The translations under genes were made by a program, and so were the position numbers. The notes beneath the pieces are model-generated. The model worked only from the letters and a program-made list of their open reading frames with translations. It did no database searches and was not told where the DNA came from. A stretch of 64,000 bases of DNA from Hyphomicrobiaceae bacterium (GTDB taxonomy: Bacteria > Pseudomonadota > Alphaproteobacteria > Rhizobiales > Hyphomicrobiaceae): positions 1 to 64,000 of the forward strand of contig JANYHG010000101.1 of the NCBI GenBank assembly GCA_025359165.1, in the 5' to 3' direction. Of the stretch, positions 55,653-64,000 are shown one piece after another; position 1 is the first letter of the stretch; the number at the start of each line of letters is the position of its first letter.

Positions 55653-58430
55653 ATGGCCAAATCCCTGAACCCGAAAGCAAAGCTGCGTCCGTCGCGCGGC
55701 AGCAAATCCGGTAAACCACTGCCCCCGCCGGCGGAAACACAGGCGGGCACCCCTGGCTTCAGCGAAGCGCCACAAATGGCATTTACCGCGTCGGGACCAT
55801 TGTTCGACCGCCCGAAGCTGACCGCCGCCGGATTGCCGACGCTGCCGGCTTTGCGCCAGTCCGGTCCGCGCCCGCCGCGCGGCGACGAGACGATGACATC
55901 GTCCCTCAACGCGATTTTGACGCGCCCGGAAGATCGCGGCGAAAAAGAGCGCGATATCCTGGCGCGTCAGCCGATGATCGCGGCGCATCCGCTCGTCGCG
56001 GGCACGCTGCCAAAGTATGTGCCGCATCGACCGGAACGGCCCGACAAGAGCGAAGGCGGCATCCGGTTCGAGTTGATCTCAGATTACACGCCGAAAGGCG
56101 ACCAGCCGGCGGCGATCGCCGAGCTTGTCGACGGCGTAAAGCGGCATGACAACAATCAGGTGCTGCTCGGCGTCACGGGTTCGGGCAAGACGTTCACGGT
56201 GGCGCACGTCATCGCGCAGACACAACGGCCCGCGCTGATCCTGGCACCGAACAAAACGCTCGCGGCGCAGCTTTACGGAGAGTTCAAGAGCTTCTTCCCG
56301 AATAACGCCGTGGAGTATTTCGTCTCGTACTACGATTATTATCAGCCCGAAGCCTATGTGCCGCGCACCGACACCTACATCGAGAAGGAAGCGACGATCA
56401 ACGAACAGATCGATCGTATGCGCCACGCGGCGACGCGGGCGCTGATCGAACGCGACGACGTGATCATCGTGGCGTCGGTGTCGTGCATCTACGGCATCGG
56501 CTCGGTCGAGACGTACACGGCCATGACGTTCACGGTGAAGACTGGCGACCGGCTTTCGCAGAAGCAATTCCTCGCCGATCTCGTCGCGCTGCAGTATCGC
56601 CGCAACGACATGGCGTTCGTGCGCGGCAATTTCCGCGTTCGTGGCGATACGATCGAGTTGTTTCCGGCGCATTTGGAAGATCGCGCGTGGAGGTTCTCAT
56701 TGTTCGGCGACGAGATCGAGAGCATCACCGAATTCGATCCGCTGACGGGCCAGAAGACGGACGAACTCAAGCTCGTGAAGGTCTACGCCAATTCGCACTA
56801 CGTGACGCCGAAGCCGACGTTGCAGCAGGCGATGAAATCCATCAAATCCGAGCTGAAACAGCGCCTCGACGAACTCAACGCCACCGGCAAACTGCTGGAA
56901 GCGCAGCGACTGGATCAGCGCACCACTTTCGACATGGAGATGATGGAGGCGACGGGCAGTTGCGCCGGCATCGAGAATTATTCGCGTTACCTGACAGGCC
57001 GCCAGCCCGGCGAACCGCCACCGACGCTGTTCGAATATCTACCCGACAACGCGCTGGTGTTCGCCGACGAAAGCCACGTCACCGTGCCGCAGATCGGTGG
57101 CATGTTCCGTGGCGATTACCGGCGCAAGGCGACGCTTGCCGAGTACGGATTCCGGCTGCCGTCCTGTATGGACAATCGCCCGATGCGCTTCGAAGAGTGG
57201 AACGCGATGCGACCGCAAACGGTGTACGTGTCGGCGACGCCGGGCCCGTGGGAGATGGAGCAGACCGGCGGCGCGTTCGTCGAACAGGTGATCAGGCCAA
57301 CCGGTCTGATCGACCCCGTCTGCGAGATACGTCCGGCCAAAACGCAGGTCGACGATCTCTTGGACGAGGTGCGCAAGGTCGCGGCGCAGGGCTATCGCAC
57401 GCTGGTGACGACGTTGACGAAACGGATGTCGGAAGACCTGACGGAATACATGCACGAGAGCGGTATTCGCGTGCGCTACATGCATTCCGATGTCGAGACG
57501 CTGGAGCGGATCGAGATCATCCGCGATCTCAGGCTCGGGGCTTTCGATGTGTTGATCGGCATCAACCTGCTGCGTGAAGGCCTCGATATTCCGGAATGTG
57601 CGCTGGTGGCCATTCTCGACGCGGACAAGGAAGGGTTTTTGCGTTCGGAAACGTCGTTGATCCAGACGATCGGGCGTGCGGCCCGCAACGTCGACGGTCG
57701 CGTGCTGCTGTATGCAGATCGGATCACCGGCTCGATGGAACGTGCGCTCGCCGAGACGACCCGCCGGCGCGAAAAGCAAACGGCTTACAACATAGAGCAC
57801 GGGATCACGCCACAGAGCATCAAACGCAACATTCACGACACGATGTCGTCGGTGTACGAACAAGACCACGTCACCATTGATGCCGGCTTGGCGGACTCCG
57901 GACTGACGCCGACGGTCGGGCACAATCTCGGGGCCGTCATCGCGGATATGGAGAAGCGCATGCACGCTGCGGCGGCTGATCTCGAATTCGAAACGGCGGC
58001 GCGGCTGCGCGACGAGGTCAAACGGTTGCGGGCGACGGAACTGGCGATTGCTGACGACCCGCTGGCACGACAGTCGGCGATCGACGATCGCACCGGCGGC
58101 TATAAAGGCGAGCAGAAATACGGTGCCTCGGCCAACATGCCGAGCAAGCGCGCGCCTGCGAAGGCCGGATCCGGCATCGCAACCGAGTACCAGCCGGTGC
58201 AGCCGACATTTGCGCAATCTACGGCGCAACCGGCATCGAGCCGTGTGCGCAAGCCAACGCTTGACGAAATGACTGTCGGCCGCACAGAGGTGCCGGTCGG
58301 AAAACCGATACCGAAGCGGCCAGAGGGAGCGGTGCCGCGTGCCCCGACGAAAACCATTGACGTTGCGGGCGAAGGAGAGACTGTAAGCCGGCGCGGCCGC
58401 TCGAAGAAGACGGGACGGCCAGGGGCCTAA
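55653..58430 (+). CDS. uvrB: Excinuclease ABC subunit B with long N- and C-terminal extensions
   Basis: DNA-damage verification helicase of nucleotide excision repair. 925 residues from the ATG at 55653 ([10 protein letters not shown]), against about 670 in E. coli. After ~145 extra residues the core starts with [20 protein letters not shown] and has Walker [15 protein letters not shown], the beta-hairpin [38 protein letters not shown], the DESH box, [25 protein letters not shown] and the QTIGRAARN motif. A UVR domain ([20 protein letters not shown]) follows, then a ~120-residue basic tail. Extensions of this kind occur in other Hyphomicrobiales. No SOS box was visible upstream. Confidence 0.97.
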   Translation: MAKSLNPKAKLRPSRGSKSGKPLPPPAETQAGTPGFSEAPQMAFTASGPLFDRPKLTAAGLPTLPALRQSGPRPPRGDETMTSSLNAILTRPEDRGEKERDILARQPMIAAHPLVAGTLPKYVPHRPERPDKSEGGIRFELISDYTPKGDQPAAIAELVDGVKRHDNNQVLLGVTGSGKTFTVAHVIAQTQRPALILAPNKTLAAQLYGEFKSFFPNNAVEYFVSYYDYYQPEAYVPRTDTYIEKEATINEQIDRMRHAATRALIERDDVIIVASVSCIYGIGSVETYTAMTFTVKTGDRLSQKQFLADLVALQYRRNDMAFVRGNFRVRGDTIELFPAHLEDRAWRFSLFGDEIESITEFDPLTGQKTDELKLVKVYANSHYVTPKPTLQQAMKSIKSELKQRLDELNATGKLLEAQRLDQRTTFDMEMMEATGSCAGIENYSRYLTGRQPGEPPPTLFEYLPDNALVFADESHVTVPQIGGMFRGDYRRKATLAEYGFRLPSCMDNRPMRFEEWNAMRPQTVYVSATPGPWEMEQTGGAFVEQVIRPTGLIDPVCEIRPAKTQVDDLLDEVRKVAAQGYRTLVTTLTKRMSEDLTEYMHESGIRVRYMHSDVETLERIEIIRDLRLGAFDVLIGINLLREGLDIPECALVAILDADKEGFLRSETSLIQTIGRAARNVDGRVLLYADRITGSMERALAETTRRREKQTAYNIEHGITPQSIKRNIHDTMSSVYEQDHVTIDAGLADSGLTPTVGHNLGAVIADMEKRMHAAAADLEFETAARLRDEVKRLRATELAIADDPLARQSAIDDRTGGYKGEQKYGASANMPSKRAPAKAGSGIATEYQPVQPTFAQSTAQPASSRVRKPTLDEMTVGRTEVPVGKPIPKRPEGAVPRAPTKTIDVAGEGETVSRRGRSKKTGRPGA

Positions 58431-58526
58431 TGTAGGCTTGTCGAGCAGGGTTGGATCTGATGGATAGTCCTGCTAGAATCACGTGACACCGGCACGGACC
58501 GTGCGATTGCAACTACAGCGCAGGCC

Positions 58527-58742
58527 ATGACCAAACTCGAGTACATTGAAAAGGCGGTCAAGCAACTCTCAGCGGACGAGGTTGCTCTTTTTCGCCTGTG
58601 GTTTGACGAATATGAGGCCGATCTCTTCGACGCTCGCATCGAAGCCGATTTAAACGCAGGCACGCTGGGCAGCCATTTCGATAGCGCCTTAGCCGCTCGT
58701 AGCGCAGGCAAGACGAAAAAATTGCCTTGCGGGGAGGGTTAG
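58527..58742 (+). CDS. Antitoxin component of a RelE/ParE-type toxin-antitoxin module
   Basis: 71 residues with the pattern MTKLEYIEKAVKQLSADEVA, LFRLWFDEYEADLFDARIEA and an alanine/serine-rich C-terminus, matching short antitoxins that accompany ParE/RelE-like toxins (usual form: IE..V.xL...E...FR.WF.EYD...WD.QIE.D...GKL). Its stop codon overlaps the start of a truncated toxin frame. The identification rests on this pattern and the downstream remnant. Confidence 0.75.
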   Translation: MTKLEYIEKAVKQLSADEVALFRLWFDEYEADLFDARIEADLNAGTLGSHFDSALAARSAGKTKKLPCGEG

Positions 58743-58906
58743 TGCACTCGCCCCTAACCGGTGCTCTCACGAAGCGCTCCCTCCCACAGCTCGCGGTTCG
58801 CGTAGGGCTGAAGCATCGCGCACTCGCCGTCGAGACCGACGACGGCTTCTTGTGGACCTGGATTGGGAGTCATAGCGATTATGACAGGCTCATAAAATCG
58901 CTATAA
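58742..58906 (+). pseudogene. Truncated RelE/ParE-like toxin remnant
   Basis: From a GTG at 58742 that overlaps the antitoxin TAG, a 54-codon frame ends in VRVGLKHRALAVE, GFLWTWIGSHSDYDRLIKSL. This matches the C-terminal half of the cognate toxin family, where YSVRVGxxYRAxGV and FWIGSHxDYDxLL are standard. Family members are about 85-100 residues, so roughly the first 30-45 residues, including the FxxLPxxVQxxA helix, are missing or replaced by an unrelated stretch (HSPLTGALTKRSLPQ). It is likely inactive. Confidence 0.75.
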
Positions 58907-58999
58907 GGATCACGGGCGACGCGTAGGGCTTCGAGGATCACACTCGCGCCATCTCAGTGTTGAAGGTTGGGGCGGGACTACAGAGGACGAGGGGACAAC

Positions 59000-59461
59000 A
59001 TGCTTGGTCGCGCATTGATTTCGACGATAGTTTTGGCTGCCGCACTGGCAGTTCCGGTTTTGGCGCAGACGGCACCGTCGGTGGCACCCGCCGCGTCTAC
59101 GATTCCACCTGCGGCCGAAGTGCCTGCAACTGCGCAGCCCGTTGCGGCACCTGGCGAGGTACCTGCTACGACGGCTGTCCCAGGTAAAGGCAAGGGCGCT
59201 GCGGCAGCCGGCACGGGCGCAGCCAAGGGTCGCGAATGCACGCGCCTGCCGCTGTCCGATATTCAGGTCGGGAAGGAAAAGACCATCGAAGTCGCTCGGC
59301 TTCGTCTCGACGAGTACGTCGCCAAGGTCGGCAAACAAAAGGGCTGGAATACCTGGGACAAGAGCCAGGAAACGATCGCCTGCGAGGATTACCTGTTCGT
59401 GCCGCTGCTCGGACAAGAATACAAATGTCTCGTCACAGCCACGTTCTGCAAAAAGTCCTGA
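59000..59461 (+). CDS. Secreted four-cysteine protein of unknown function
   Basis: 153 residues from the ATG at 59000 behind GAGGGG. A signal peptide (RALISTIVLAAALAVPVLAQ) is followed by a Pro/Ala/Thr/Val-rich linker and a compact ~75-residue domain beginning GRECTRLPLSDIQVGKEKTI, with four cysteines (ECTRL, IACED, YKCLV, TFCKK). An extracytoplasmic disulfide-bonded fold is likely. I recognise no named family. Confidence 0.75.
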   Translation: MLGRALISTIVLAAALAVPVLAQTAPSVAPAASTIPPAAEVPATAQPVAAPGEVPATTAVPGKGKGAAAAGTGAAKGRECTRLPLSDIQVGKEKTIEVARLRLDEYVAKVGKQKGWNTWDKSQETIACEDYLFVPLLGQEYKCLVTATFCKKS

Positions 59462-59612
59462 GACCGACTGCCCACAGGTTGCTGTTGCCACGATAGGCCT
59501 GCATCGGCGAATCGCGTATGAAGCACCCACGATGCAAATGCGCGTCGTGCTCGTGCGCCCGCATCTTGCGGAGGCGCATCGGCCGATAGGTTCAGGCTCA
59601 ACTGCCCCGGAG

Positions 59613-59927
59613 ATGATGATGCGAATTTCTACACTGGCGCTGGCATCTGCCTTCGCCGCCCTCGCGGGTTCGGCTTTGCCGGCCCTCGCTCAAGATGTCG
59701 TCGGCGTCGCCAGCTGCGATTCGTTTCTGAAAACGTATTCGGCGTGCATCACCGAAAAGATTCCAGCCAACCAGCGCTCCAGCGTAACGACGGCGATCGA
59801 ACAGACGCAGGCGAACTGGAAAGCTGCAGCCGCCACTCCGGAAGGCAAGGCCAAGCTCGATACGACCTGCAAAGAAACGGCTGAGAAGCTCAAGAAAGAA
59901 GTCGCCGCGCTGAATTGCGCTTGGTGA
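59613..59927 (+). CDS. Small secreted four-cysteine protein of unknown function
   Basis: About 102-104 residues; three consecutive ATGs (59613, 59616, 59619) precede the signal peptide STLALASAFAALAGSALPAL ending near AQ. The mature ~78 residues are helical and have four cysteines (SCDSF, ACITE, TTCKE, LNCAW). SCDSFLKTYSACITEKIP resembles short alphaproteobacterial periplasmic proteins of unknown role. A strong terminator follows 28 bp downstream. Confidence 0.75.
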   Translation: MMMRISTLALASAFAALAGSALPALAQDVVGVASCDSFLKTYSACITEKIPANQRSSVTTAIEQTQANWKAAAATPEGKAKLDTTCKETAEKLKKEVAALNCAW

Positions 59928-59954
59928 TTACGGCGGGTCGCTAGAGGTCTCGAA

Positions 59955-59990
59955 CAACGCCCCAGGCCAGCCCGGGGCGTTGTTTTGTTT
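59955..59990 (+). terminator. Rho-independent terminator after the small secreted protein
   Basis: Perfect 9-bp arms caacgcccc (59955-59963) and ggggcgttg (59974-59982) are followed by ttttgttt. It separates the plus-strand gene from the convergent ndk. Confidence 0.9.
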
Positions 59991-60006
59991 CAGATTGCTT
60001 GAGTAA

Positions 60007-60429
60007 TCAGCCGACGATTTCGTCGAGGCGGAAGTTCATCGCGATTTCGCGCTCGGCGGCGGCTGGGCTGTCCGACCCGTGCGACGAGTTCTCGCCCTTA
60101 GATACGGCGAACAGCTTGCGGATCGTGCCTTCGGCGGCTTCCTTAGGATCAGTCGCGCCCATCACTTCGCGATACTTGGCGATGGCGTTCTCACCGGCCA
60201 GCACTTGCAGCACGATGGGGCCCGAAGTCATGAACATCACCAGTTCGCCGAAGAACGGCCGCGCTTTGTGCTCGGCGTAGAAGGCTTCGGCCTGCGCCCG
60301 CGTCCAGCGCACGCGCTTCTGGGCGATGATGTTCAGGCCAGCCTTCTCGATAACGGCGTTGATGCCACCTGTGATATTGCGGCGCGTCGCGTCCGGCTTC
60401 AGAATAGAAAACGTGTGTTCGATAGCCAT
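60007..60429 (-). CDS. ndk: Nucleoside diphosphate kinase
   Basis: Balances nucleoside triphosphate pools by phosphate transfer through a phospho-histidine. 140 residues from the ATG at 60429 ([20 protein letters not shown]). It has [60 protein letters not shown] and [17 protein letters not shown] with the catalytic His. Length is normal. Upstream open frame to 60498 is not conserved. Confidence 0.97.
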   Translation of the reverse strand: MAIEHTFSILKPDATRRNITGGINAVIEKAGLNIIAQKRVRWTRAQAEAFYAEHKARPFFGELVMFMTSGPIVLQVLAGENAIAKYREVMGATDPKEAAEGTIRKLFAVSKGENSSHGSDSPAAAEREIAMNFRLDEIVG

Positions 60430-60610
60430 CGCGGGCGCTCCAAAGTGGGGATGTGTGAAAGTCGCCAGAGCTATAGCGACGGCGGGGGTAGGGGGCAAGG
60501 TGGAACGAAACCTCAGCCGGCGAGCTTGCTGAGCAGGGCCCCGATAGATGGTCGCCCCTCAGGGGGTATGCCGAACCAACGCCATTATGCGAAAGCGAAA
60601 GGAACTTGCG

Positions 60611-61084
60611 ATGGCCAAGAACACGATCTGCCTCTGGTACGACAAAGACGCCGAAGCTGCCGCCCTGTTTTACGCCGAGACGTTTCCCGACAGTGCCGTC
60701 GGCGCTATTCGACGCGCGCCCGGAGATTATCCGTCCGGAAAGGCGGGTGACGTGCTGGTCGTCGAGTTCACGGTCGCCGGGATCGCTTGCATCGGGTTGA
60801 ATGGCGGACCGGCATTTCGACACACCGAAGCCTTTTCATTTCAGATCGCCACCGACGATCAACAAGAAACAGATCGCTATTGGAACGCTATTGTCGGCAA
60901 CGGCGGTCAGGAGAGTGACTGCGGTTGGTGCAAGGACCGCTGGGGCATTTCGTGGCAGATCACGCCACGTGTGCTGACAGACGCCCTGGCGCTCGGCGGT
61001 GGCGAGGCTCAACGTGCGTTCGCGGCCATGATGAGCATGAAAAAGATCGACGTTGCCGCTATCACGGCTGCACGACTTGGTTAA
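60611..61084 (+). CDS. PhnB/3-demethylubiquinone methyltransferase-like VOC family protein
   Basis: 157 residues from the ATG at 60611 (MAKNTICLWYDKDAEAAALF), behind GGAA. The single-module PhnB-like VOC signature is FYAETFPDSAVGAI, LVVEFTVAGIACIGLNGGPA, FRHTEAFSFQI, DRYWNAIVGNGGQESDCGWC KDRWG and SWQITPRVL. Despite the usual database name, such proteins have no methyltransferase fold, and the function is unknown. It is divergent from ndk. Confidence 0.9.
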   Translation: MAKNTICLWYDKDAEAAALFYAETFPDSAVGAIRRAPGDYPSGKAGDVLVVEFTVAGIACIGLNGGPAFRHTEAFSFQIATDDQQETDRYWNAIVGNGGQESDCGWCKDRWGISWQITPRVLTDALALGGGEAQRAFAAMMSMKKIDVAAITAARLG

Positions 61085-61442
61085 GGGCGTTGCTTATTCG
61101 GATGACTCGCAAAAGGACGGGCTCCGCGATCACTTGCGAAATTGTCGTCGTGTTTCCCTGGTCACAAATGGCGCAGGACTGGCGTTTGCACGACGTAGCT
61201 ACGTCCGGTGCCGAAACGGACAAAAACGCGCCAAATCGCAAATTTGGACGCACAAAATCGAAATCGCCGATTTTACCGCTTTCGTGCGACTTTCGGGAAC
61301 AACGCTAGCCCGTTTTGGTCCGGAGGTCAGTAGAAGCACGGCTGCCATTCGGCGTGGAATTGCCGGGTGGCTTGTTATTGGGCCTTTCCTGCCTTTTTTC
61401 TGGCCTTCTTTCGCAACACTTCTCTTGCCTGAAGAATAGGCA
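61085..61442 (+). other. 358-bp intergenic region without a recognisable gene
   Basis: It lies between the VOC gene and the Pot-type ATPase gene. A 128-codon open frame (61053-61439) crosses it but has no recognisable family, no good ribosome site, and overlaps the end of the VOC gene, so I do not call it. The region contains two adjacent inverted repeats at 61231-61274 and a pyrimidine-rich run (about 61385-61432) before the ATPase start. Confidence 0.6.
61231..61274. repeat. Two adjacent short inverted repeats upstream of the Pot-type operon
   Basis: First repeat: ccaaat (61231-61236) against atttgg (61242-61247). Second: aaaatcg (61254-61260) against cgatttt (61268-61274). They lie about 170-210 bp before the ATPase start. 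They could be operator half-sites or weak hairpins; no T-run follows either. Confidence 0.5.
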
Positions 61443-62570
61443 ATGGTAGCGTCAGCCAATGGGTGGGGCAGGAGACGGGAAGCCGTGGCAGTAGGGGAAG
61501 CATTGCGACTCACCAGTCTGTCGCACGTCTACGGCAGTTCGAAAGCCGTCGATAATGTGTCTCTTGATGTAGCCGGCGGCGAACTCGTTGCCCTGCTCGG
61601 TCCGTCAGGTTGCGGCAAGACCACGTTGTTGCGCGCGATAGGCGGCTTCATTCGCCAAACCGAAGGCCAGATCAACATCGGAGGCGAGAGCGTCGATCAT
61701 CTGCCGCCAAACAAACGAACGGTCGGGATTGTTTTCCAGAATTACGCCTTATTCCCGCACATGACAGCGGCGCAGAACATTGCTTATGGCCTCGAAGCGC
61801 GCGGGACGTCGCGCCAAGTTACACAGGCCCGCGTCTCCGAGATGCTTGCACTCGTCAAGTTGACTCCGTTCGGCGGCCGTTATCCGAAGGAGATGTCTGG
61901 TGGCCAGCAGCAACGCATCGCGCTCGCGCGTGCACTCGCCATTCGACCTGCCATACTTCTGCTCGACGAACCGTTCGCTGCCTTGGACAAGAATTTACGG
62001 CTGGACATGCAGATCGAAATCAAACGCATCCAACGCGCGTCGGGCACGACGACACTTATCGTCACGCACGACCAGGAAGAAGCGCTTTCGATGGCGGACC
62101 GGGTGGCGGTATTCAATCAGGGGCGCCTTGAACAATTTGCAGCGCCGTCGGAGATCTACGACCATCCAGCTTCGCTGTTCGTCAATACGTTCGTCGGCGC
62201 TGCCAACACGTTCGCTGGTCAGGTAACGGAATCTAACGGCGAACAGTTGACCGTCGATCTGGGTGAAGGGTCTGAAATCCCCGCACGCGGTATCGGGCAA
62301 GCTATCCCTGTCGGGTCGGCGGTCACGGTCTGCATCAGACCAGAATATCTACGCATGGCGCACGATACTGGTGGCATTCGCGGCACTGTCGAGATGGGCC
62401 TGCCGCTGGGCGCCATGGTGGTTTACGAAATCGTGATGGCCGACGGCAGGGCTGTCAAGATTGCCCGACCCCGCGAACTCGGCGCCAACATCATCGCCCC
62501 TGGTACCGCCGTTACACTCGTGCCGGCTTCACCAACCGCTGCCACGGCATTTCGCGCCGCAGCTGCGTAG
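61443..62570 (+). CDS. Spermidine/putrescine-type ABC transporter ATP-binding protein (PotA family)
   Basis: 375 residues. Walker A LLGPSGCGKTTLLRAIGG, Q-loop IVFQNYALFPHMTAAQNI, signature MSGGQQQRIALARAL, Walker B ILLLDEPFAALDKNLR, H-loop VTHDQEEALSMADR, and a C-terminal TOBE-type regulatory domain from about residue 270 (VCIRPEYLRMA). The PotA-like ALDKNLR ending fits the polyamine/iron/opine importer group. First of a three-or-more-gene importer. A later GTG start near 61485 is possible. Confidence 0.93.
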   Translation: MVASANGWGRRREAVAVGEALRLTSLSHVYGSSKAVDNVSLDVAGGELVALLGPSGCGKTTLLRAIGGFIRQTEGQINIGGESVDHLPPNKRTVGIVFQNYALFPHMTAAQNIAYGLEARGTSRQVTQARVSEMLALVKLTPFGGRYPKEMSGGQQQRIALARALAIRPAILLLDEPFAALDKNLRLDMQIEIKRIQRASGTTTLIVTHDQEEALSMADRVAVFNQGRLEQFAAPSEIYDHPASLFVNTFVGAANTFAGQVTESNGEQLTVDLGEGSEIPARGIGQAIPVGSAVTVCIRPEYLRMAHDTGGIRGTVEMGLPLGAMVVYEIVMADGRAVKIARPRELGANIIAPGTAVTLVPASPTAATAFRAAAA

Positions 62571-62605
62571 AGTTACGGAGCGTTATTTTTCAGGAGGGAC
62601 CACGC

Positions 62606-63652
62606 ATGTCATTTAACCGTCGGACATTACTTACTGCATCTCTGACCATGGGCGCGATGCACGCTTTCCCCGGTCTTAGCTACGCTCAGGCGCGCCGATT
62701 GGTTTTCGCCACTTTCACCGGAAGTTGGGAAGAAGCGCACAAGGACGTCCTCGTGCCGGCCTTTCGCAAAGCCAATGCGGACGCCGAAATCACGCTCGAT
62801 CCCATGCTGTCGGTCGATCAGATCGCGAAGGTGAAGGCTGCGCTGACCAATCCGCCCATCGACGTCATGCTGCACGATCCTGGCCCTGCCCTCGTCGCCA
62901 TCGATCAGGGGCTGGTTGAGCCGTTCCCCATCGCCAAGTCGGCCCACTACAAGGATCTCATTCCCGATGCCCAGGTCGAAACCGGCCCTGCGCCGTTTTT
63001 CCAGGTTGTCGGCATCACCTACAATCCCGAAAAGGTGAAGACACCGCCGACGTCGTGGGAAGATATCTGGAAACCGGAGTTCAAGGGCCGCGTCGGGATT
63101 ACGAATTTGAACTCTACGCTGGGCACCGGCTGGCTTGTCGAAATCGCGCGTATGCGCGGCGGCAGCGAAGCCAACGTAGACGCTGGCTTCAAGGCAATCG
63201 AGGATCTGAGGCCCAACCTGGGCGCGGTCGCCTCCAATCCGGGTGCACTGGCCACGCTCTATCAGCAAGGTCAGGTCGACATTGGACCTGGCAACTTCAA
63301 CGCCATTCAGATCCTCAAGGCGCGCGGCGTGCCGGTCGAGTTTGTGGCGCCCAAGGAAGGCGCCATTGCATTCAAGACAACCATGCATATCGTCAAGAAT
63401 TCGCCGAACATCGAAATGGCCACCAAGTTGATCGACGCCGCGCTGTCGCCCGAGGTGCAGACCAAGCTAATGGAAAGCCCCTATCTCATCGTACCGACCA
63501 ACACCAAGGTGAAGATGTCAGGTGAAATCGCCAAGGTCCTGGCCAAGGACCACGCCGACATGAAAGCCAAGTTCAAGTTCCAGGACTGGAAGAAGATCAA
63601 TGAACAGCGCGCGGGTTGGATCGAAAAATTCAATCGCGACATCAAAATATAA
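62606..63652 (+). CDS. PotD-like extracellular solute-binding protein
   Basis: 348 residues with a probable twin-arginine signal (FNRRTLLTASLTMGAMHAF, cleavage near SYAQA). The type-II binding fold follows: RLVFATFTGSWEEAHKDVLV, LTNPPIDVMLHDPGPALVAI, GITYNPEKVKTPPTSWEDIW and FKGRVGITNLNSTLGTGWLV. The TPPTSWEDIWKPEFKGRV block is typical of PotD/Fe3+-type proteins. The ligand is unknown. GGAGG lies upstream of the start. Confidence 0.92.
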   Translation: MSFNRRTLLTASLTMGAMHAFPGLSYAQARRLVFATFTGSWEEAHKDVLVPAFRKANADAEITLDPMLSVDQIAKVKAALTNPPIDVMLHDPGPALVAIDQGLVEPFPIAKSAHYKDLIPDAQVETGPAPFFQVVGITYNPEKVKTPPTSWEDIWKPEFKGRVGITNLNSTLGTGWLVEIARMRGGSEANVDAGFKAIEDLRPNLGAVASNPGALATLYQQGQVDIGPGNFNAIQILKARGVPVEFVAPKEGAIAFKTTMHIVKNSPNIEMATKLIDAALSPEVQTKLMESPYLIVPTNTKVKMSGEIAKVLAKDHADMKAKFKFQDWKKINEQRAGWIEKFNRDIKI

Positions 63653-63715
63653 CGCCCGCATCATGACCACGACGGCTGCCGCGGGAGCGGCTTTCGCTCA
63701 TCGAGCAAGCGATTC

Positions 63716-64000
63716 ATGGCAACTGCGACACGGCCCAATACGACCACTTACGAACTGAAGCTGGCGCTGCCGCTGGCCTTGTTCTTTTGTGCCTTCTTTC
63801 TTGCGCCGCTCGCCATCCTGTTCTTCGTCAGCCTCCACACCGACCCCAGCATGTCGAAGATGGGGGTGGCGCAATACTGGAAGTTTCTGAGCGATCCGTT
63901 CTCGATCGGCGTGCTCCTGCGCACGCTGTGGATCGGTGTCGAAGTGTCGGTGCTTTGTTTGCTGCTCGGCCTGCCGATGGCCTGGATCTACATGCGTGCC
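63716..64000 (+). CDS. PotB-like ABC transporter permease, cut by the right window edge
   Basis: The first 95 codons of an inner-membrane permease, MATATRPNTTTYELKLALPL, with a strong first helix (ALFFCAFFLAPLAILFFVSL), a periplasmic loop, KFLSDPFSIGVLLRTLWIGV and the second helix LCLLLGLPMAWIYM. This N-terminus is typical of PotB/PotH-type permeases. It follows the binding protein by 63 bp and completes the visible importer. Confidence 0.88.
   Translation, partial: MATATRPNTTTYELKLALPLALFFCAFFLAPLAILFFVSLHTDPSMSKMGVAQYWKFLSDPFSIGVLLRTLWIGVEVSVLCLLLGLPMAWIYMRA

Noticed and set aside
61053-61439. 128-codon plus-strand frame between the VOC gene and the Pot-type ATPase
   Set aside because: It overlaps the end of a well-supported gene, has no convincing start signal and shows mixed, non-domain-like composition.

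Overview
The window is a contiguous, G+C-rich chromosomal stretch of an alphaproteobacterium, most likely of the order Hyphomicrobiales (Rhizobiales). This rests on the combination of a CycM-type membrane-anchored cytochrome c, a COX15-type heme A synthase, DUF2842 and DUF2865 proteins, a yej transporter with two tandem binding proteins and an unusually long UvrB. No phage, insertion sequence, CRISPR array, rRNA or tRNA gene was recognised. Both window edges cut genes: mraY at the left (C-terminus missing) and an ABC permease at the right (only 95 codons present).

Layout. 1-4.1 kb: part of the division and cell-wall cluster (murE-murF-mraY, minus strand), preceded not by ftsI but by a DNA glycosylase. 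4.3-7.9 kb: AlkA-like glycosylase, a secreted hypothetical, a HAD phosphatase, heme A synthase and DUF2842. 7.9-16.4 kb: an exopolysaccharide locus with a polysaccharide deacetylase and a chain-length/co-polymerase protein carrying a degenerate kinase domain on the minus strand, and a Wza-type exporter, glycosyltransferase, WbaP/ExoY-type initiating transferase and Wzy/WaaL-type polymerase or ligase on the plus strand. 16.3-27.3 kb: folD-yggU-yggT, a QuiC-type 3-dehydroshikimate dehydratase, DUF1330, a threonine-aldolase family enzyme, an SDR, two DUF2865 secreted proteins, pterin dehydratase, LMW phosphatase, kdsB and cycM. 27.5-36.3 kb: yejA-yejA-yejB-yejE-yejF peptide importer with a ghrA-like reductase translationally coupled at its end. 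36.3-40.8 kb: pyrF, gloB, then an aromatic-catabolism operon (galD-galB-extradiol dioxygenase). 41-46 kb: a divergent aspartate-carbamoyltransferase-like enzyme coupled to an EamA transporter, then a PAS-GGDEF-EAL protein. 46-55.4 kb: a TauABC/SsuABC-like importer and a Dpp/Opp importer whose binding-protein gene is separated from the rest by an oppositely oriented Asp/Glu/hydantoin racemase. 55.6-64 kb: uvrB, a toxin-antitoxin remnant, two small cysteine-containing secreted proteins, ndk, a PhnB-like VOC protein and the start of a PotABCD-like importer.

How it fits together. Much of the window is solute import (four ABC systems) and aromatic catabolism: QuiC would make protocatechuate, and GalB/GalD act late in the gallate / protocatechuate 4,5-cleavage route. 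The strongest candidate for undescribed biochemistry is the carbamoyltransferase at 41059-42045. It keeps the carbamoyl-phosphate site, but the positions that bind aspartate in ATCase are replaced, and it is stop-to-start coupled to a drug/metabolite exporter. Other points of note are a 42-bp palindrome over the stop codon of the polysaccharide co-polymerase, two long convergent gene overlaps, and a truncated ParE/RelE-type toxin behind an intact antitoxin.
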